The notes under the pieces are model-generated. The model worked only from the letters and a program-made list of their open reading frames with translations. It searched no databases and was not told the DNA's origin. Both the position numbers and the translations under genes were made by a program. From NCBI GenBank assembly GCA_029204225.1, contig CM055092.1:16795921-16859920 (forward strand): DNA of 64,000 nucleotides, written 5' to 3'. Positions 1 to 10,570 of this stretch are shown here, piece by piece (position 1 is the stretch's first letter; each line of letters starts with the position of its first letter). Source of the DNA: Diphasiastrum complanatum (taxonomy: Eukaryota; Streptophyta; Lycopodiopsida; Lycopodiales; Lycopodiaceae).

Positions 1-52
1 AAATCTGTTGGTTCCTCTTCAGGGCTTCGTGTTTTTGAATCAAGGAGACATA

Positions 53-1086
53 CTACTCCATTTTTACTGCCGCTCCTGAAGATGGAACTAGTACATTGAT
101 ATCCTCTGGCCTTATTGGTTGCTTAATCGTTGTCATCGCATCAGTTAGTCTCTTATTTTCCTGAGTCAGGAGATCTAAGCGGCGCTCAAACTGGTCTTGC
201 ACCTCTTGAAGGGATTGGAGCTGATTTGAAAATTGATTTTGCTCCTCCAGTCTCTTGGCCCTTTCACTTTGTAATTCCTCCAAAGCCGTCAGCAACTCTG
301 CGTCCTTCAGTTGCAGGTCCTGCTTTGCCGTTCTGAGCTCATCTGTCTGTTGTGCAAGCTGGTGCACCAACCAATGTAGATGGTATGAGGTCTCAGTATG
401 CCACTTCAAGGTTTCCCTGGCTTTCTCGGGCAAACTGTCATAGGCTGGAAGAGTTGGGAATTCAGAAGGAAGACGATGATAGGTAGGAAAAGAAATCTGA
501 GAAGTTGTGGCTGGGTTGGAAGTGGAACAATTGGGTGTCTTTACATTAGTAGCAATGGAGGCGGTATCAACAATGGTGGTGGTGGTGGTTAGTGGTGAGA
601 CTGGTGCAACGGACCCTGGAACGATCTCCACCTCCTCATCTACAAGATCGCCTTCATCGAAGTATTCTTCTGCTGCTTGATCTTCTCCCGTCTCTTGATC
701 AAGTTCAGCTGCATCTGCCTTTTCTGCTCTGTCGTCCTGAGTGGAATTAGCTGCAATTGTCTGTTTTGCTTGTGTGGTTGCAGGCAGCTCCCTTTCTTTC
801 TCCACTGAAACTGTTGCCTGTGTCTGTTGGGCATGAGGGGGTGAGTTAATAGCATGATGACTGAAAATTTTGGAGATCAATTCAAAAGGTGAGCTGTTTT
901 TGATCAAAATTTTCGTATGACTCCCTGGTGGCCCTTCCAGGGAGGAATTTGAAAATCAAGTAACTTAAACACTGGTTCAGCTTGTGTATACCACTGATTC
1001 ATTGTGTCATCTTCACACAAAACGAGTTTGAGTGATTGAGGCATATTTGGAATCTCGTCACTATAATCGGAATCCGATTCGGCCAT
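53..1086 (-). pseudogene. 3' accessory ORF of LTR element H, frameshifted
   Basis: Begins with Met at 1086 (MAESDSDYSDEIP), runs about 60 residues, and continues after a frame change at 904-907 for another 284 residues towards the left edge. Near the start, residues MNQWYTQAEPVFKLLDFQI parallel [16 protein letters not shown] in the equivalent ORF of element F. The middle is rich in Gln, Thr and Pro with an acidic stretch; the last third is heptad-like, rich in Leu, Glu, Gln and Lys (a predicted coiled coil). I see no zinc knuckle, protease or membrane segment. It lies downstream of a gypsy pol tail on the same strand, so it is a post-pol ORF, not a first gag, unless the order is a rearrangement. 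Function unknown; a structural or gag-like role is only a guess. Confidence 0.55.
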
Positions 1087-1149
1087 TTTTTGAAATTTTT
1101 TTAATTTATTTGGAAGTTCTCTGGAGTGGCGTCGAATGGAATCTGGCGG

Positions 1150-2040
1150 CTACAGTGGCGGATGCAAATCGTCGGGGACAGTGGCGGATGCAATGGTGGA
1201 TGCAATTGTGTCGAGTGCAATCGTGGTCGGAAACTGGCGGATGCAAAATGGTGAATGCAAACTCGTCGGATGCAGTGGCGGATGAAAACTCGGCGGCTGG
1301 AAATGTGTCGGAAGCAAAATGGAATGTTGACGGCGGATGCAAAAGTGCAATTTGGGAATACACTGGCGGATGGAAACGCAAACGTGAAATGAAACACTGG
1401 TGGATGCAAGCGCAGAAAAGCAAACTAAACCACTGGCGGATGGAAAAGAAAAGGGAAGTCGGCGGATGCAAAAACAAAAACGTAAAGTGGGAGGCAAAAA
1501 GCAAGAAAATCAAATGGGATGCAGACTGCAAATGGAAATGCACTGATGCTAGAGTTGGGAAGAGAAATGTGAAGTAATTATGAGGAAACTAAAAAGTATG
1601 GAAATGGAAAAACAGAAAGATGGAGGTTTCGAAAAAGTAAAAATCGTTATACGGTCGAAAAGATGAAAGGGTGTGCGAGTAGGGAGAGGAAGGCGTGTGT
1701 AGAAGCGATGGAAGATGGATCAAACGAAAGAGGGATTGAGCGCAGTTAGAATGCAACAAACAACGGCTGAATTGGATCAGAACACAAGAAGAGTGCCATA
1801 AATTTGCCAATCAGTCATGAACTCGCCCAAAAATTGTGTGAAGTAAGAATGAACTGGGCGGCCGACGTATTTATACCAAAAATTTTAGGTCAGGCGTCAG
1901 ATGCAAATTTCATCGGATGCAATGGACTCGTTGGATGCAAATGAGTCGTCGGATGGAAAATGAGTCGTCGGATGCAATTTGTCGGATGCATCTTGTCGGA
2001 TGCAAATTAGAACCTATTGTCAGACGGACTGTTGGATGGA
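1150..2040. repeat. Iterated GGATGCAA spacer between pol tail and 3' ORF of H
   Basis: About twenty degenerate copies of (G/T)CGGATGCAA(A), some with GGATGGAA, occur at irregular 20-60 bp spacing over 1150-1530 and 1900-2040. On the minus strand the motif reads TTGCATCCG. It is not a regular tandem array. Open frames on both strands across it follow from the biased composition and I do not call them genes. Confidence 0.8.
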
Positions 2041-2161
2041 AAAAATATTTTTGATTTTTTGAATAATTGTAAAACCAATGGGTTTACAAAAAATTTGGGA
2101 AGAAATATACATAGAAGGAAAAATAGAAAAGTATAAGGTAAAATAACATAGAAAGATATTT

Positions 2162-2262
2162 CTACACAGGACTTACCGAAAGATTATCCTCGTAGTACCT
2201 CCGCAGTCGGCTACCATTGACTAATGTGTCAAGGGGTATGCCTTCTAGGGTATCGGCACTCC
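2162..2262 (-). pseudogene. C-terminal tail of a gypsy integrase (element H pol)
   Basis: The minus-strand frame ends SADTLEGIPLDTLVNGSRLR then RYYEDNLSVSPV and a stop. The pattern 'LDG.P...PVNGSRLKRYY' is the usual end of Ty3/gypsy pol polyproteins; element F ends its pol the same way ([10 protein letters not shown]). The rest of pol to the right is missing, replaced by LINE sequence on the other strand. Confidence 0.6.
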
Positions 2263-2263
2263 C

Positions 2264-2410
2264 TGGCTTCGCTTCTACACTCTTTTCCCCAGATAATCCA
2301 GTTGACACCCAACACCTCCCTCCACACTGCCGCTTCCCTAGCCTTTCCCACCAAAGCCCCATCCCAGCAAAACCCACTGCACCCTCTCTGGTATGATGCC
2401 GTTTGGTGAG
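2264..2410 (+). pseudogene. LINE fragment 1 (linker before reverse transcriptase)
   Basis: Plus-strand frame with AASLAFPTKAPSQQ then PLHPLWYDAVW. It parallels the second fragment (LPSKPHKHKPVHPR ... FHPPWYDAECR), so it is a partial second copy of the same non-LTR retrotransposon segment between endonuclease and reverse transcriptase. The W(F/Y)DxECK-type motif is typical of that segment. Confidence 0.5.
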
Positions 2411-2429
2411 GCACATGAGTTAGCCATTT

Positions 2430-2936
2430 ATAATGGCCTACCTCACTGTCCTAATTCTGGCAGCTAGACTCACAGTGGCGGTCATAGTGTGGTTGCTTAC
2501 CTCATGGGGTCACCGTCATCCATCCCTCTCATTCATAGATTCCATATCTCCCCTACCACCCTCTCTGATCATTCGTTCTTATCCTTCGGTATTGGCCACC
2601 TTCCACCATTACAACCTCTACACTAGTCCATCCTTCCCCGTGCACCCAAATACACCTTCCACCCCCTCTCCATCCCACTCTACCAGGAATCCCTCGCCTC
2701 CTTACTTCACTCTTTTCCACATAGTGAACCGCTGGAGTCACAAGCCACCTTCCTCGCCACCTGTCCTCACACTGCTGCTACCTTGGCTTTCCCCTCTAAA
2801 CCTCATAAACACAAACCAGTCCATCCACGATCATCCCGACCTTTCCATCCACCGTGGTATGACGCGGAATGCCGATCCCTTCACCACTCTGTCACACATG
2901 CTCGTTTCCACGCCCGCCATCTCCTCCGCTCCTCAC
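2430..2936 (+). pseudogene. LINE fragment 2, 5' part, interrupted by element T
   Basis: The frame is broken, but FHPPWYDAECRSLHHSVTHA then RFHARHLLRSSL is readable up to the insertion point of T at 2936. It resumes at 6028 with NRTLRHKKRAYDDSEG. Endonuclease catalytic motifs are not recognisable. Confidence 0.55.
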
Positions 2937-3399
2937 TGTTAGAAGTAATAAATGATAATGTTAGTTTCCCATAGGTTACTTTGACCCAAAAGGTCGAGAC
3001 TTGTGTACCATGGGTTAGGTTTATTTATTAGACCATGGTAAGTCAGTTTTAGTTGAGTTGGACCCAATTTTGGTCCAGTAGTAATTCGTGGGTCCAAGTA
3101 AAGTCTAATTATGTTAAGGGACCCTATTTTGACTTTTGGGGGTGCCCTATAATTAGTAGTGGGTCTTGGAAGGTTCTCGAATTTAGAGTTTGGAAGAGTC
3201 TAGGCCCTTGGAAGGCCTATTTATATGTACTCTTTGTTCATTTGTAATTCATTCCCTTTCAAGCATTGCTACTACTTTCTCTCTCCTTGAGGGCGCCTAA
3301 CCCTCTCCCTCCTCCTCTTCTTCTTCTTCTTCTTCTTCTTCTTCTTCTTGTATATGGAGATTGAATATTAGAAGGATCTTGGCACTTTAGTTTCCTACA
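2937..3399 (+). repeat. Element T 5' LTR
   Basis: 463 bp, TG...CA ends, with a CTT microsatellite of about 13 units near 3312-3348. It differs from the 3' LTR by scattered substitutions and the microsatellite length. Confidence 0.93.
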
Positions 3400-3411
3400 T
3401 GGTATCAGAGC
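3400..3411 (+). other. Element T primer binding site
   Basis: TGGTATCAGAGC directly after the LTR, complementary to the 3' end of plant initiator tRNA-Met. Confidence 0.9.
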
Positions 3412-3429
3412 CATGGATCTTCTATGCTT

Positions 3430-3760
3430 GATTTAGGGCGCCCTACCAAAAGAGATCGTCTTCACTTAGGGATCACAAAAATTCAGCACCTTTGCTGATT
3501 TTTTAGAGATCCGTTTTTTGACTCTTTTCCGTTTTGCAGGAGGGCGCCACACATCAAAGAAGATAACATGATTTTGGGCGCCCAAAAATCAGGTTGTTGT
3601 TTGCTGATTTTTCAGGTTGCAGGAAGGCGCCATTAATTATCTTCTTCGGGGCTTCTTTTAGGTCGCCCACATCCATGTAGGTTTATCCTACTTCCGTTGG
3701 TCCGTTGCTGCCCTATTTTTCAGATTTGCTCCTTTGTAGGAGAGCGCCCATCTACAAGCA
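3430..3760 (+). repeat. Iterated GGGCGCC motif in element T leader
   Basis: At least five GGCGCC/AGCGCC motifs in similar surroundings (GCAGGAGGGCGCC, GCAGGAAGGCGCC, TTGGGCGCCC, GGAGAGCGCCC) alternate with TGCTGATTTTTCAG-like text over 330 bp downstream of the primer site. Function unknown. Confidence 0.7.
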
Positions 3761-4217
3761 ATTTTTATTCTTCTGATTTGGCTGAAAAATCAGCACAAAG
3801 TGAAGATCCGCTTCTTTTTGCTTGTTTCCAGGTGTGGAAGAAGGCGTTAATTTTTTTGTGATGATCCGATCACATTCCGAGGCTGAAAATTGGACAGCAT
3901 ATTACCATTTGTAGGGTGTTGCAACAGCCCTATCCGTGTGTGTATTGTTCACACTTTTTGGCAAGAAAGAAGGGTTCCGGAAAAAGCTTTGTTGGAGGCT
4001 AACCTAATTCTGTGCTTGTTGGTTTTTTGAGTTTGTAATGCAATTTCAGGCTGAAATTCTCAGCACACAAGGCTTGTAGGAGGGCGAGTTCCTACATCCA
4101 TCTAATGTGTGGTTTCGACACATTCCGGTGCTGATTTGTCAGATTTGATACTTGCTGTTTTGTGTCTTTTAGGGCACATTTAGGGTTTGAAAAAGTTTAT
4201 CTTCTTGGCTGGTTCTT

Positions 4218-4666
4218 ATGGCAAGAGATTTGGGAGCAATTCGTACTTGTTCGGGCAAAGATATGTTGGATGGCACCAACTATTCTTCATGGAGTTGCAA
4301 GCTGAGATTTTGCATCGACGTGATGATCAAGATTTTATCGGTAACAAGATCTATCTTATATCATTTGAGATTTTGCAAGACCTCTAAAAGTGCTTGGGAA
4401 ACACTTTTAAAGATGTACCGAATAAAGGATTCACCATCATGCTTTCTCCTCTCTACTTCATCCTCTTTGAAGGTAGAAGAGCAAAGTCATGCAAAGTTTG
4501 ATCATTGTCTTTCTACAAGTACAAGTTTGCATCGGAATGTTGGTATGGTAAAGCATTCTTCTTCTCTTGAGCCATTTGTTGCAAATGATGGATGCATTAG
4601 TGAAGAACTTTATGAGCAAGCTTCTCAAGAAATGTTTTGGAAAAGGCTGAAATCAAGCATTCTTTG
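4218..4666 (+). pseudogene. Copia-type gag remnant in element T
   Basis: An open frame of 149 residues begins MARDLGAIRTCSGKDMLDG, then TNYSSWSCKLRFCID and SAWETLLKMYRIKDS. The LDGTNYSSW and AWExLxxxY patterns are those of the N-terminal gag of Ty1/copia elements. No zinc knuckle follows and homology fades after about 80 residues. Confidence 0.5.
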
Positions 4667-5569
4667 AAGCCATTTTGTACTAATGGAGAAGGGGAAAAAA
4701 TCATGTCAATTAGTACATTGGTTCAAAGTGGCGTGTTGCTGGATTTTTTGGGTGTTCAAAGTGGCAAGTTGTTGGTTTTTTTTTTGAAGATGGTGGACAC
4801 CAGATTCAGCCATGGTTTATTGATCATTTTCAGCCTATGTTACATCGTGAGCATCCTATTATGCATCGGGAACGGCCTGCGGAAGGTTTTTGGACAGCAA
4901 GGTCCACATTTTGGAACACTTTGGACAGCAAAGTGTTGGTGATTTTGTGGCTGTTGGACAGCCTGCTACAGCCTCTTGTTGGTTGTCCGAGTCTTTGTGG
5001 GATAGCAAAGCATCTTTTTACCTTGGAGGAAACACACATGCCTCACCAAAATCAGTACCTTATGCTGATTTTCATGTTTTGATGCTTACTTCTTATGATG
5101 ACGGTGTTGTCTTACCTAGTGTTGGTGAGCAGATCATTGATAGTAAGATTCGGGAGGATGTGATGGTAAAAGAGTATCATACTCTTCTTTATGTTTCTTG
5201 TGGTAAGAAGACTTATGGAATCATGTGGGAACCATTGATGGATTGCAAATCCATATTTCGGCTTGTGGCTGGTTTTTTGGTTACCTACTTTGGATGGAGC
5301 ATGCTTGTCTTCACTCTTCGACTTGATGCTACCGCACTTCGTATTCTACATCTCTTCTACATCGGGCATGATTGGGGCTGAGATTTCGGCTACTTCGACT
5401 ACTTCAAGCTGAAGTTTTTTTTTGGCGGCATTAAGCTTGGACAACAAGCTACATCTTTTCTTTTTCAGCTACATGGAGTTTTGGGCAGCATCCAACACTT
5501 TTGCATTTTTGTTGCGATTTTTCATACTTCATGTCATGTTATGTTTTTTACATTATCATTTAAGGAGGG

Positions 5570-6027
5570 TGTTAGAAGTAATAAATGATAATGTTAGTTT
5601 CCCATAGGTTACTTTGACCCAAAAGTTCGAGACTTGTGTAACCATGGGTTAGGTTTATTTATTAGACCATGGTAAGTCAGTTTTAGTTGAGTTGGACCCA
5701 ATTTTGGTCCAGTAGTAATTCGTGGGTCCAAGTAAAGTCTAATTATGTTAAGGGACCCTATCTTGACTTTTGGGGGTGTCCTATAATTAGTAGTGGGTCT
5801 TGGAAGGTTCTAGAACTTAGAGTTTGGAAGAGTCTAGGCCCTTGGAAGGCCTATTTATGTGTACTCTTTGTTCATTTGTAATTCATTCCCTTTCAAGCAT
5901 TGCTACTACTTCCTCTCTCCTTGAGGGCGCCTAACCCTCTCCCTCCTCTTCTTCTTCTTCTTCTTCTTCTTCTTCTTGTATATGGAGATTGAATGTTAGA
6001 AGGATCTTGGCACTTTAGTTTCCTACA
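5570..6027 (+). repeat. Element T 3' LTR
   Basis: 458 bp, about 97-98% like the 5' LTR by eye, preceded by the purine tract at 5561-5569. Confidence 0.93.
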
Positions 6028-7262
6028 CTCACAACAATTGTACAATCGTACACTCCGTCACAAAAAACGTGCCTATGATGACTCCGAAGGTAACCGTCTT
6101 GTGAACCTCCTTCTCAACTCCTCCTCTGGTGCTTTTGGCGTGAGTTTATCCCTCGCGCCCCAACGCCTCTACTGGACGATTTACATATCTAGACCGACTA
6201 TGCTACCCAACTTTACACTATGCCCACTGATACGCCCATCTCCATCTCTCCTCGACCTTCAGACTTCACCTTTTTCACCCCTGACCTGGTTCGGACAGCA
6301 ATCAAAAAGCTGAAAACCCACCGCACCAGGGACATTGAAGACCTTGAATTTGAGCTATTGATTCATGCCTCCGATACCCTTGCCCCTACCTTATCCACTC
6401 TCCTTAACCATGCTGTTGTTGAGGGCTTCCCATCCTCTTGGTGCACCAACATCATACATCCTATCTATAATTATAGTGACCCCATGGTACCTGGTAATTA
6501 CCGCACTATTATGATTGGACATGTTCTCGCGAAGCTATATGGCACCATCCTCCAGTCTGCAGTTAGCTCAGAGGCAGAGTCCAAGAGATTACATGTTTTG
6601 GGTCAGATAGGGTTTTGCGCTCATTATTCCACTACAGATCACATAGTCACACTTCGAGCCCTCATTGAGGAAGCTAGACACAGGAGAGAAAAGGTTTACT
6701 ATTGTTTTGTGGACTTCAGGAAAGCCTTTGATTTTGTCCCACGCTCCTTATCCAGAGACTATGAGACCTGGGTTTCTCTATAGATATTATCCTAGTTGTC
6801 ATGGCTCTCTATGAGAGGGTTTTGGGTTGCTTTCGTCATGGTAGTGGCATCTCTGAGGAGATCTGGAGTACTATTGGGGTTAAGCAGGGATGCTCTCTCT
6901 CACCAGTTCTCTTTCTATTATATATTGACGGAGCTAGAGCAGGTCATCTCTCAGTGTGGTGGGGACGATTGTCGACTTGGGGACATTCTGATTGCCATCC
7001 TTCTCTATGCGGATGATGTGGTACTAGTCTCCCGTACCAGAGAGGGATTACAGAGACAGTTGGATTGTGTACACACCTTTTGTACTCAGTGGGATTTAGG
7101 GGTGAACCTCTCGAAGACCAAAGTTATGGTCTTCAATACCTCTCGGGCCTTCATGCAGTGCCAAGAGCTTACCTTTGACGAACGGTCCCTAGAGGTGGTC
7201 TCTTCATACACTTACCTGGGTGTGCTCTTCTCTAGTCCTACCTTCAGTATGAGACAGGCGGC
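6028..7262 (+). pseudogene. LINE reverse transcriptase fragment
   Basis: Non-LTR retrotransposon reverse transcriptase. In order: TPDLVRTAIKKLKTHRT, IIHPIYNYSDPMVPGNYRTI, HYSTTDHIVTLRALIEEA, VYYCFVDFRKAFDFVPR (motif A with the first Asp), TIGVKQGCSLSPVL (motif B), LLYADDVVLVS (catalytic YADD box) and SYTYLGVLFSSP. Frame changes occur near 6783 and 6900-7000, so it is dead. Family resemblance stops at about 7262 after SMRQAA; no poly-A tail or target duplication follows. The fragment is truncated at both ends and lies between two parts of element H. Confidence 0.8.
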
Positions 7263-7439
7263 TACTTGGGAAGGGCCACTCTTCCCTAGTCCAGTTGGAG
7301 AGATTCTGCTCGATACAGATTGAGATCAGATTGGGATTAGACGAAAAATCAAATGGAAAGAAAAGCAGTTGCAAAATGGAAAGGTGATCGGGGAAAACCG
7401 GGGAATGCAGATTGATGTTGATGGTCAGTCACTTAGATC

Positions 7440-7980
7440 TATCACAAAAAATTTGAAATTTCAATAATAGGTAGGGGCGAGTAATAGGCAAGTAATGCGA
7501 ATTATTCGTCGAGCTACCTATGGACTGTGAATGAAGATCATAAAGCATTGTAAGAAGGGTGCATAAAGAGGAGTAGTTGGCGAAAAGCAAGAAATAGAGC
7601 GCGCGAGTAATAATACTGGTGGGAGGGCGAGAAATCTAAGTTGGCGAGAAATTGCAAAAGGTAGAAATTTGAAAAGGCGGGAAAATTCAAATTGGTGAGT
7701 AATGCGCAAAAAATAAGGAATTACTCACCAAGCTCTAGGATTGCAGATTTGATGCTGCTGAATGCTTTGTGGAAGTGGCGAGTAATCTAAAAGCAAAAAA
7801 ATGAAGAAAATAGAACTGGCGAGTAATTGGATTGGGCGAGTAATTAGATCTTTACTTGCCGAGCTATCTGATGATACATCAGAGTCTACTTTGCTCTCTG
7901 GAAAAGTGCCGAAAAATTAGAAATATAGAAATTTGAGAAAACATTGCAGGGCGAGTAAATAACCTATCTAAAGGGAGAGA
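7440..7980 (-). repeat. Element H leader with iterated TTACTCGCC
   Basis: About ten degenerate copies of GGCGAGTAAT (minus strand ATTACTCGCC) lie over 540 bp, just inside the primer site of H. No gag start is visible; the LINE fragment begins to the left. The sequence between 7263 and 7440 has no recognisable content. Confidence 0.7.
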
Positions 7981-8034
7981 AATTTCAGAAAAATGCAAAC
8001 AAAAAATCCACTCCTAGGACTGGTTAGCACCGTC

Positions 8035-8052
8035 TCCCCGACAAGGGTGCCA
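8035..8052 (-). other. Element H primer binding site
   Basis: The minus strand reads TGGCACCCTTGTCGGGGA, five bases from the LTR end. This is the form used by plant Athila/Tat-type gypsy elements (TGGCGCC.TTG.CGGGGA). Confidence 0.75.
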
Positions 8053-8057
8053 AAAAA

Positions 8058-8762
8058 TGTTGGACCCTTTTTGTGCCTCCCTAATCACATGGATCTAGAG
8101 GACAAGGAAGGGGTTTTGGATTTGTCGTGTGTAGTATTGAGTTTCGATCCAATGGGGAGAGGGTAAACAAAGAGATAGGAGTGAGAATCTAGCCTTGCTA
8201 AGGTTGGCAATGTTAGTTTAGGATCTAATCGTGGAATAGCCTAGATTTGGGTGTTGTTCATCTAGGCATCTTTGGCTCTAGATCTACTTAAGAGGTTGAT
8301 CTTCTCAAGGGAGGTGAACAATGTATTCAAACCTACCTACGGATCTTAATGATCACTCAAGGGTTGTGGATCTAACACCTATTTTGGTTGTATGTTGACT
8401 TTGGGGATTAGTTTGGAACTAGAATCAATGAAAGCTTGTGCTAATGATCATTCGTGATTGTGATAACATGATTAGCAAGAACAAAACAAGTATTTATCAT
8501 CCACATAATAGAATCACATACAATCAAAAGAGGAGGGCCTACCACATGCAAATGATAGAAATGGGAGGAGATGCTCACTCTCTACTCTCTTCAAATGTAA
8601 AAGGTAACCACAAAAATGGTGTCACATGGCCTTACTTTCTTGTCGGTGATTCGTGGACGCTCTCTGCTGTAATTTGGTGGCTTGATTCCGCTTCTTGATA
8701 TCTTTTGTACGATTATTATGGACAGAATTTGTTAGAAGAATCTTCACGGAAATTTTCTAACA
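8058..8762 (-). repeat. Element H 5' LTR
   Basis: 705 bp bounded by TGTT (8058) and AACA (8762), next to the primer site on the left. The partner LTR would lie left of the window, so length and ends rest on the terminal inverted tetranucleotide and the primer site only. Confidence 0.6.
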
Positions 8763-10054
8763 TTTACTTGAAAATAGCCTTTGGTATACCAGCTATTGCC
8801 TTCATGGAGTGGAAGAAAGGGAACTGTCACTGCTATGGCTTTCAGAAATAAAATATGAGCACACCATTTCAGTGACCCTGATTCCTTGTTAGTCGTAAAA
8901 GGTGATGCCTTAGGGAGCTACATGTTGATTTTGATTCCTTGTTAGACATGACATGATGCCAAACAACATTGACATTGCAAAGAAAGCTGAGTGGCAATGT
9001 ATTACAAGCATTACAGAAAAAATGTAAAGTGGGGAGATCACGGCCAGTAGGTAAGTATCTTTTTTTTAAATTTAGTTCCACATTCCGACCCAGTATGTTC
9101 TACCACATACTGCACAAAATGCACAGTACGTTCTAACTATATTTGGTCGAGACAGGTTTCTAAGGATCCAATTTAAAGAAATGAATTGGTTATAAAAACA
9201 TCATTCATTTAGTCTAGCCTAATGTGGAACTACAAGAAAGTGTTTTCGAATTCGACCATGTTATCACAGATATTTGTCATTTTATTCTTTAGGACATCAC
9301 GTTTAACCTCTCAAAACCTAATCCAAACTTCATATTTAGACTTCTGAACTCAACACAACCATCTGTATCCACAATTCTTTTGGAAAAAATCTCATCCTAT
9401 TCATTATAGTGGTCTACACTTGTATCGAGTATGAACAAAAAGTTCGATTCGATTTATTGAAAATGTTTACAAGATAATCAGTAGACTTGTCTAGAATATT
9501 AGTATCTACAAGATTTTTTACAATAGCATTCACATCAAAATTTCATTGATAGGGGCTTAGAGATGACTTTTGAGAATGAGAACTGAAAGGGGAAGGAGAT
9601 TCCATAGCACCATTGTAATGTGCCAGAATTGGAAGATGAAGTATTCTAATGTGTTGCTGTTTGATTTTTTAGATTTCACTTATCTTTTTGGTAAAACTGA
9701 AGGGTCTACTTAGTGAGTTGTTTCACTTTGAAGGGTGAAGAAGATGGAAGGACATTTTTGACTAAATTACATAAAAAATCTTCAAGCTTGAAGTTAATAG
9801 TTCATTTTGAGTGAATATTTTGTCTTGGGTTTTCTAGGATAGCTCTTAACTTAACGATTGTCCTCCATGTAGCAGAAACACAAACATAGAGGCTTAATTT
9901 CACATTTTTAACAGTTTTTTGTCAAAAATTCAATTTAAGCATTTCAAAGAGGACAATTCTGCCCATGCGTTGATTCAAATTTTTTTTGGCTTCAAACAAG
10001 GCTACGACGTATTTTTGGGGTAGCTGGACATTTTGCTAACTAGAAATGATTGGG

Positions 10055-10140
10055 AATTCAACCCCTAGGAAAAAGGGCAATTGCAACTTTTGTAGGAAGT
10101 ATGGGCACGTCACAATCGAGTGCAAAAAAAAACCTATGAT
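10055..10140 (+). pseudogene. Copia gag zinc-knuckle scrap
   Basis: The plus frame reads KKGNCNFCRKYGHVTIECKK, a CX2CX4HX4C nucleic-acid-binding knuckle almost the same as that of element G ([19 protein letters not shown]). The frame stops soon after; no LTR is seen nearby. Confidence 0.65.
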
Positions 10141-10294
10141 TAAAAGATAAATAAGTAGGCTCTAACTTTGTCGAGAGCAAGAGCAAGGAAGAAGAAATTA
10201 CTTGAGTTGTTCTTAGTAACCATATGACTATCCACTAGGGTAAGGACAACCGAAGATTATTTAGGTCTTGGTATTGGTATTGATTTCATCAAAG

Positions 10295-10570
10295 CACGGG
10301 TGGAAAACGGACGTAGATGCCAAGAGGGCTCTTGTTCAATTCTCCAAACAATATCTTAACTGCCCCGATCCCACAGTCCGTGCGGCCGTAGCATATGCCC
10401 GGTACTTAGAAGTTTTGATGGGAATAACCACAAAATGGGAGGATTGTTTGCCTCCCATATTTTTTGATTCGCCCTGGCTTCAGAAAAAGTTGAAGACCAA
10501 TTGCCAGTGGCTCGAGTGTATTATAGAGCGACATTACTAGGTGATCCATGGCCCACCACCCATTCTAATC
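10295..10570 (+). pseudogene. Fragment of the F-type 3' ORF
   Basis: The plus frame carries VDAKRALVQFSKQYLNCPDP then TVRAAVAYARYLEVLMGI and TKWEDCLPPIFF. It matches the C-terminal part of the 3' ORF of element F ([15 protein letters not shown] ... [13 protein letters not shown] ... [12 protein letters not shown]) and goes on in another frame as YYRATLLGDPWPT. It shows that this ORF family is dispersed. Confidence 0.7.

Larger units (their letters stand above)
2937..6027 (+). mobile_element. Element T: non-autonomous LTR retrotransposon inserted in the LINE
   Basis: Direct LTRs of 463 and 458 bp begin TGTTAGAAGTAA and end TTTCCTACA. A perfect 5-bp target duplication CTCAC flanks the element (2932-2936 and 6028-6032). 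A tRNA-iMet primer site (TGGTATCAGAGC) follows the 5' LTR and a purine tract (AAGGAGGG) precedes the 3' LTR. The 2.2-kb interior has only a decayed copia-type gag remnant and no pol, so the element must have relied on enzymes of another element. Confidence 0.95.

Noticed and set aside
1032-1577. Long open frames on both strands over the GGATGCAA region
   Set aside because: They overlap each other in several frames, follow the repeat composition (runs of Trp/Met/Cys or His/Pro/Ser) and resemble no protein family.
3311-3348. CTT repeat as a CRISPR-like or regulatory array
   Set aside because: It is a plain trinucleotide microsatellite inside an LTR, also present in the partner LTR with another length.
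9060-9170. A third MITE like the one at 12012
   Set aside because: Only the right-end wording matches; no left end or 8-bp duplication could be found.
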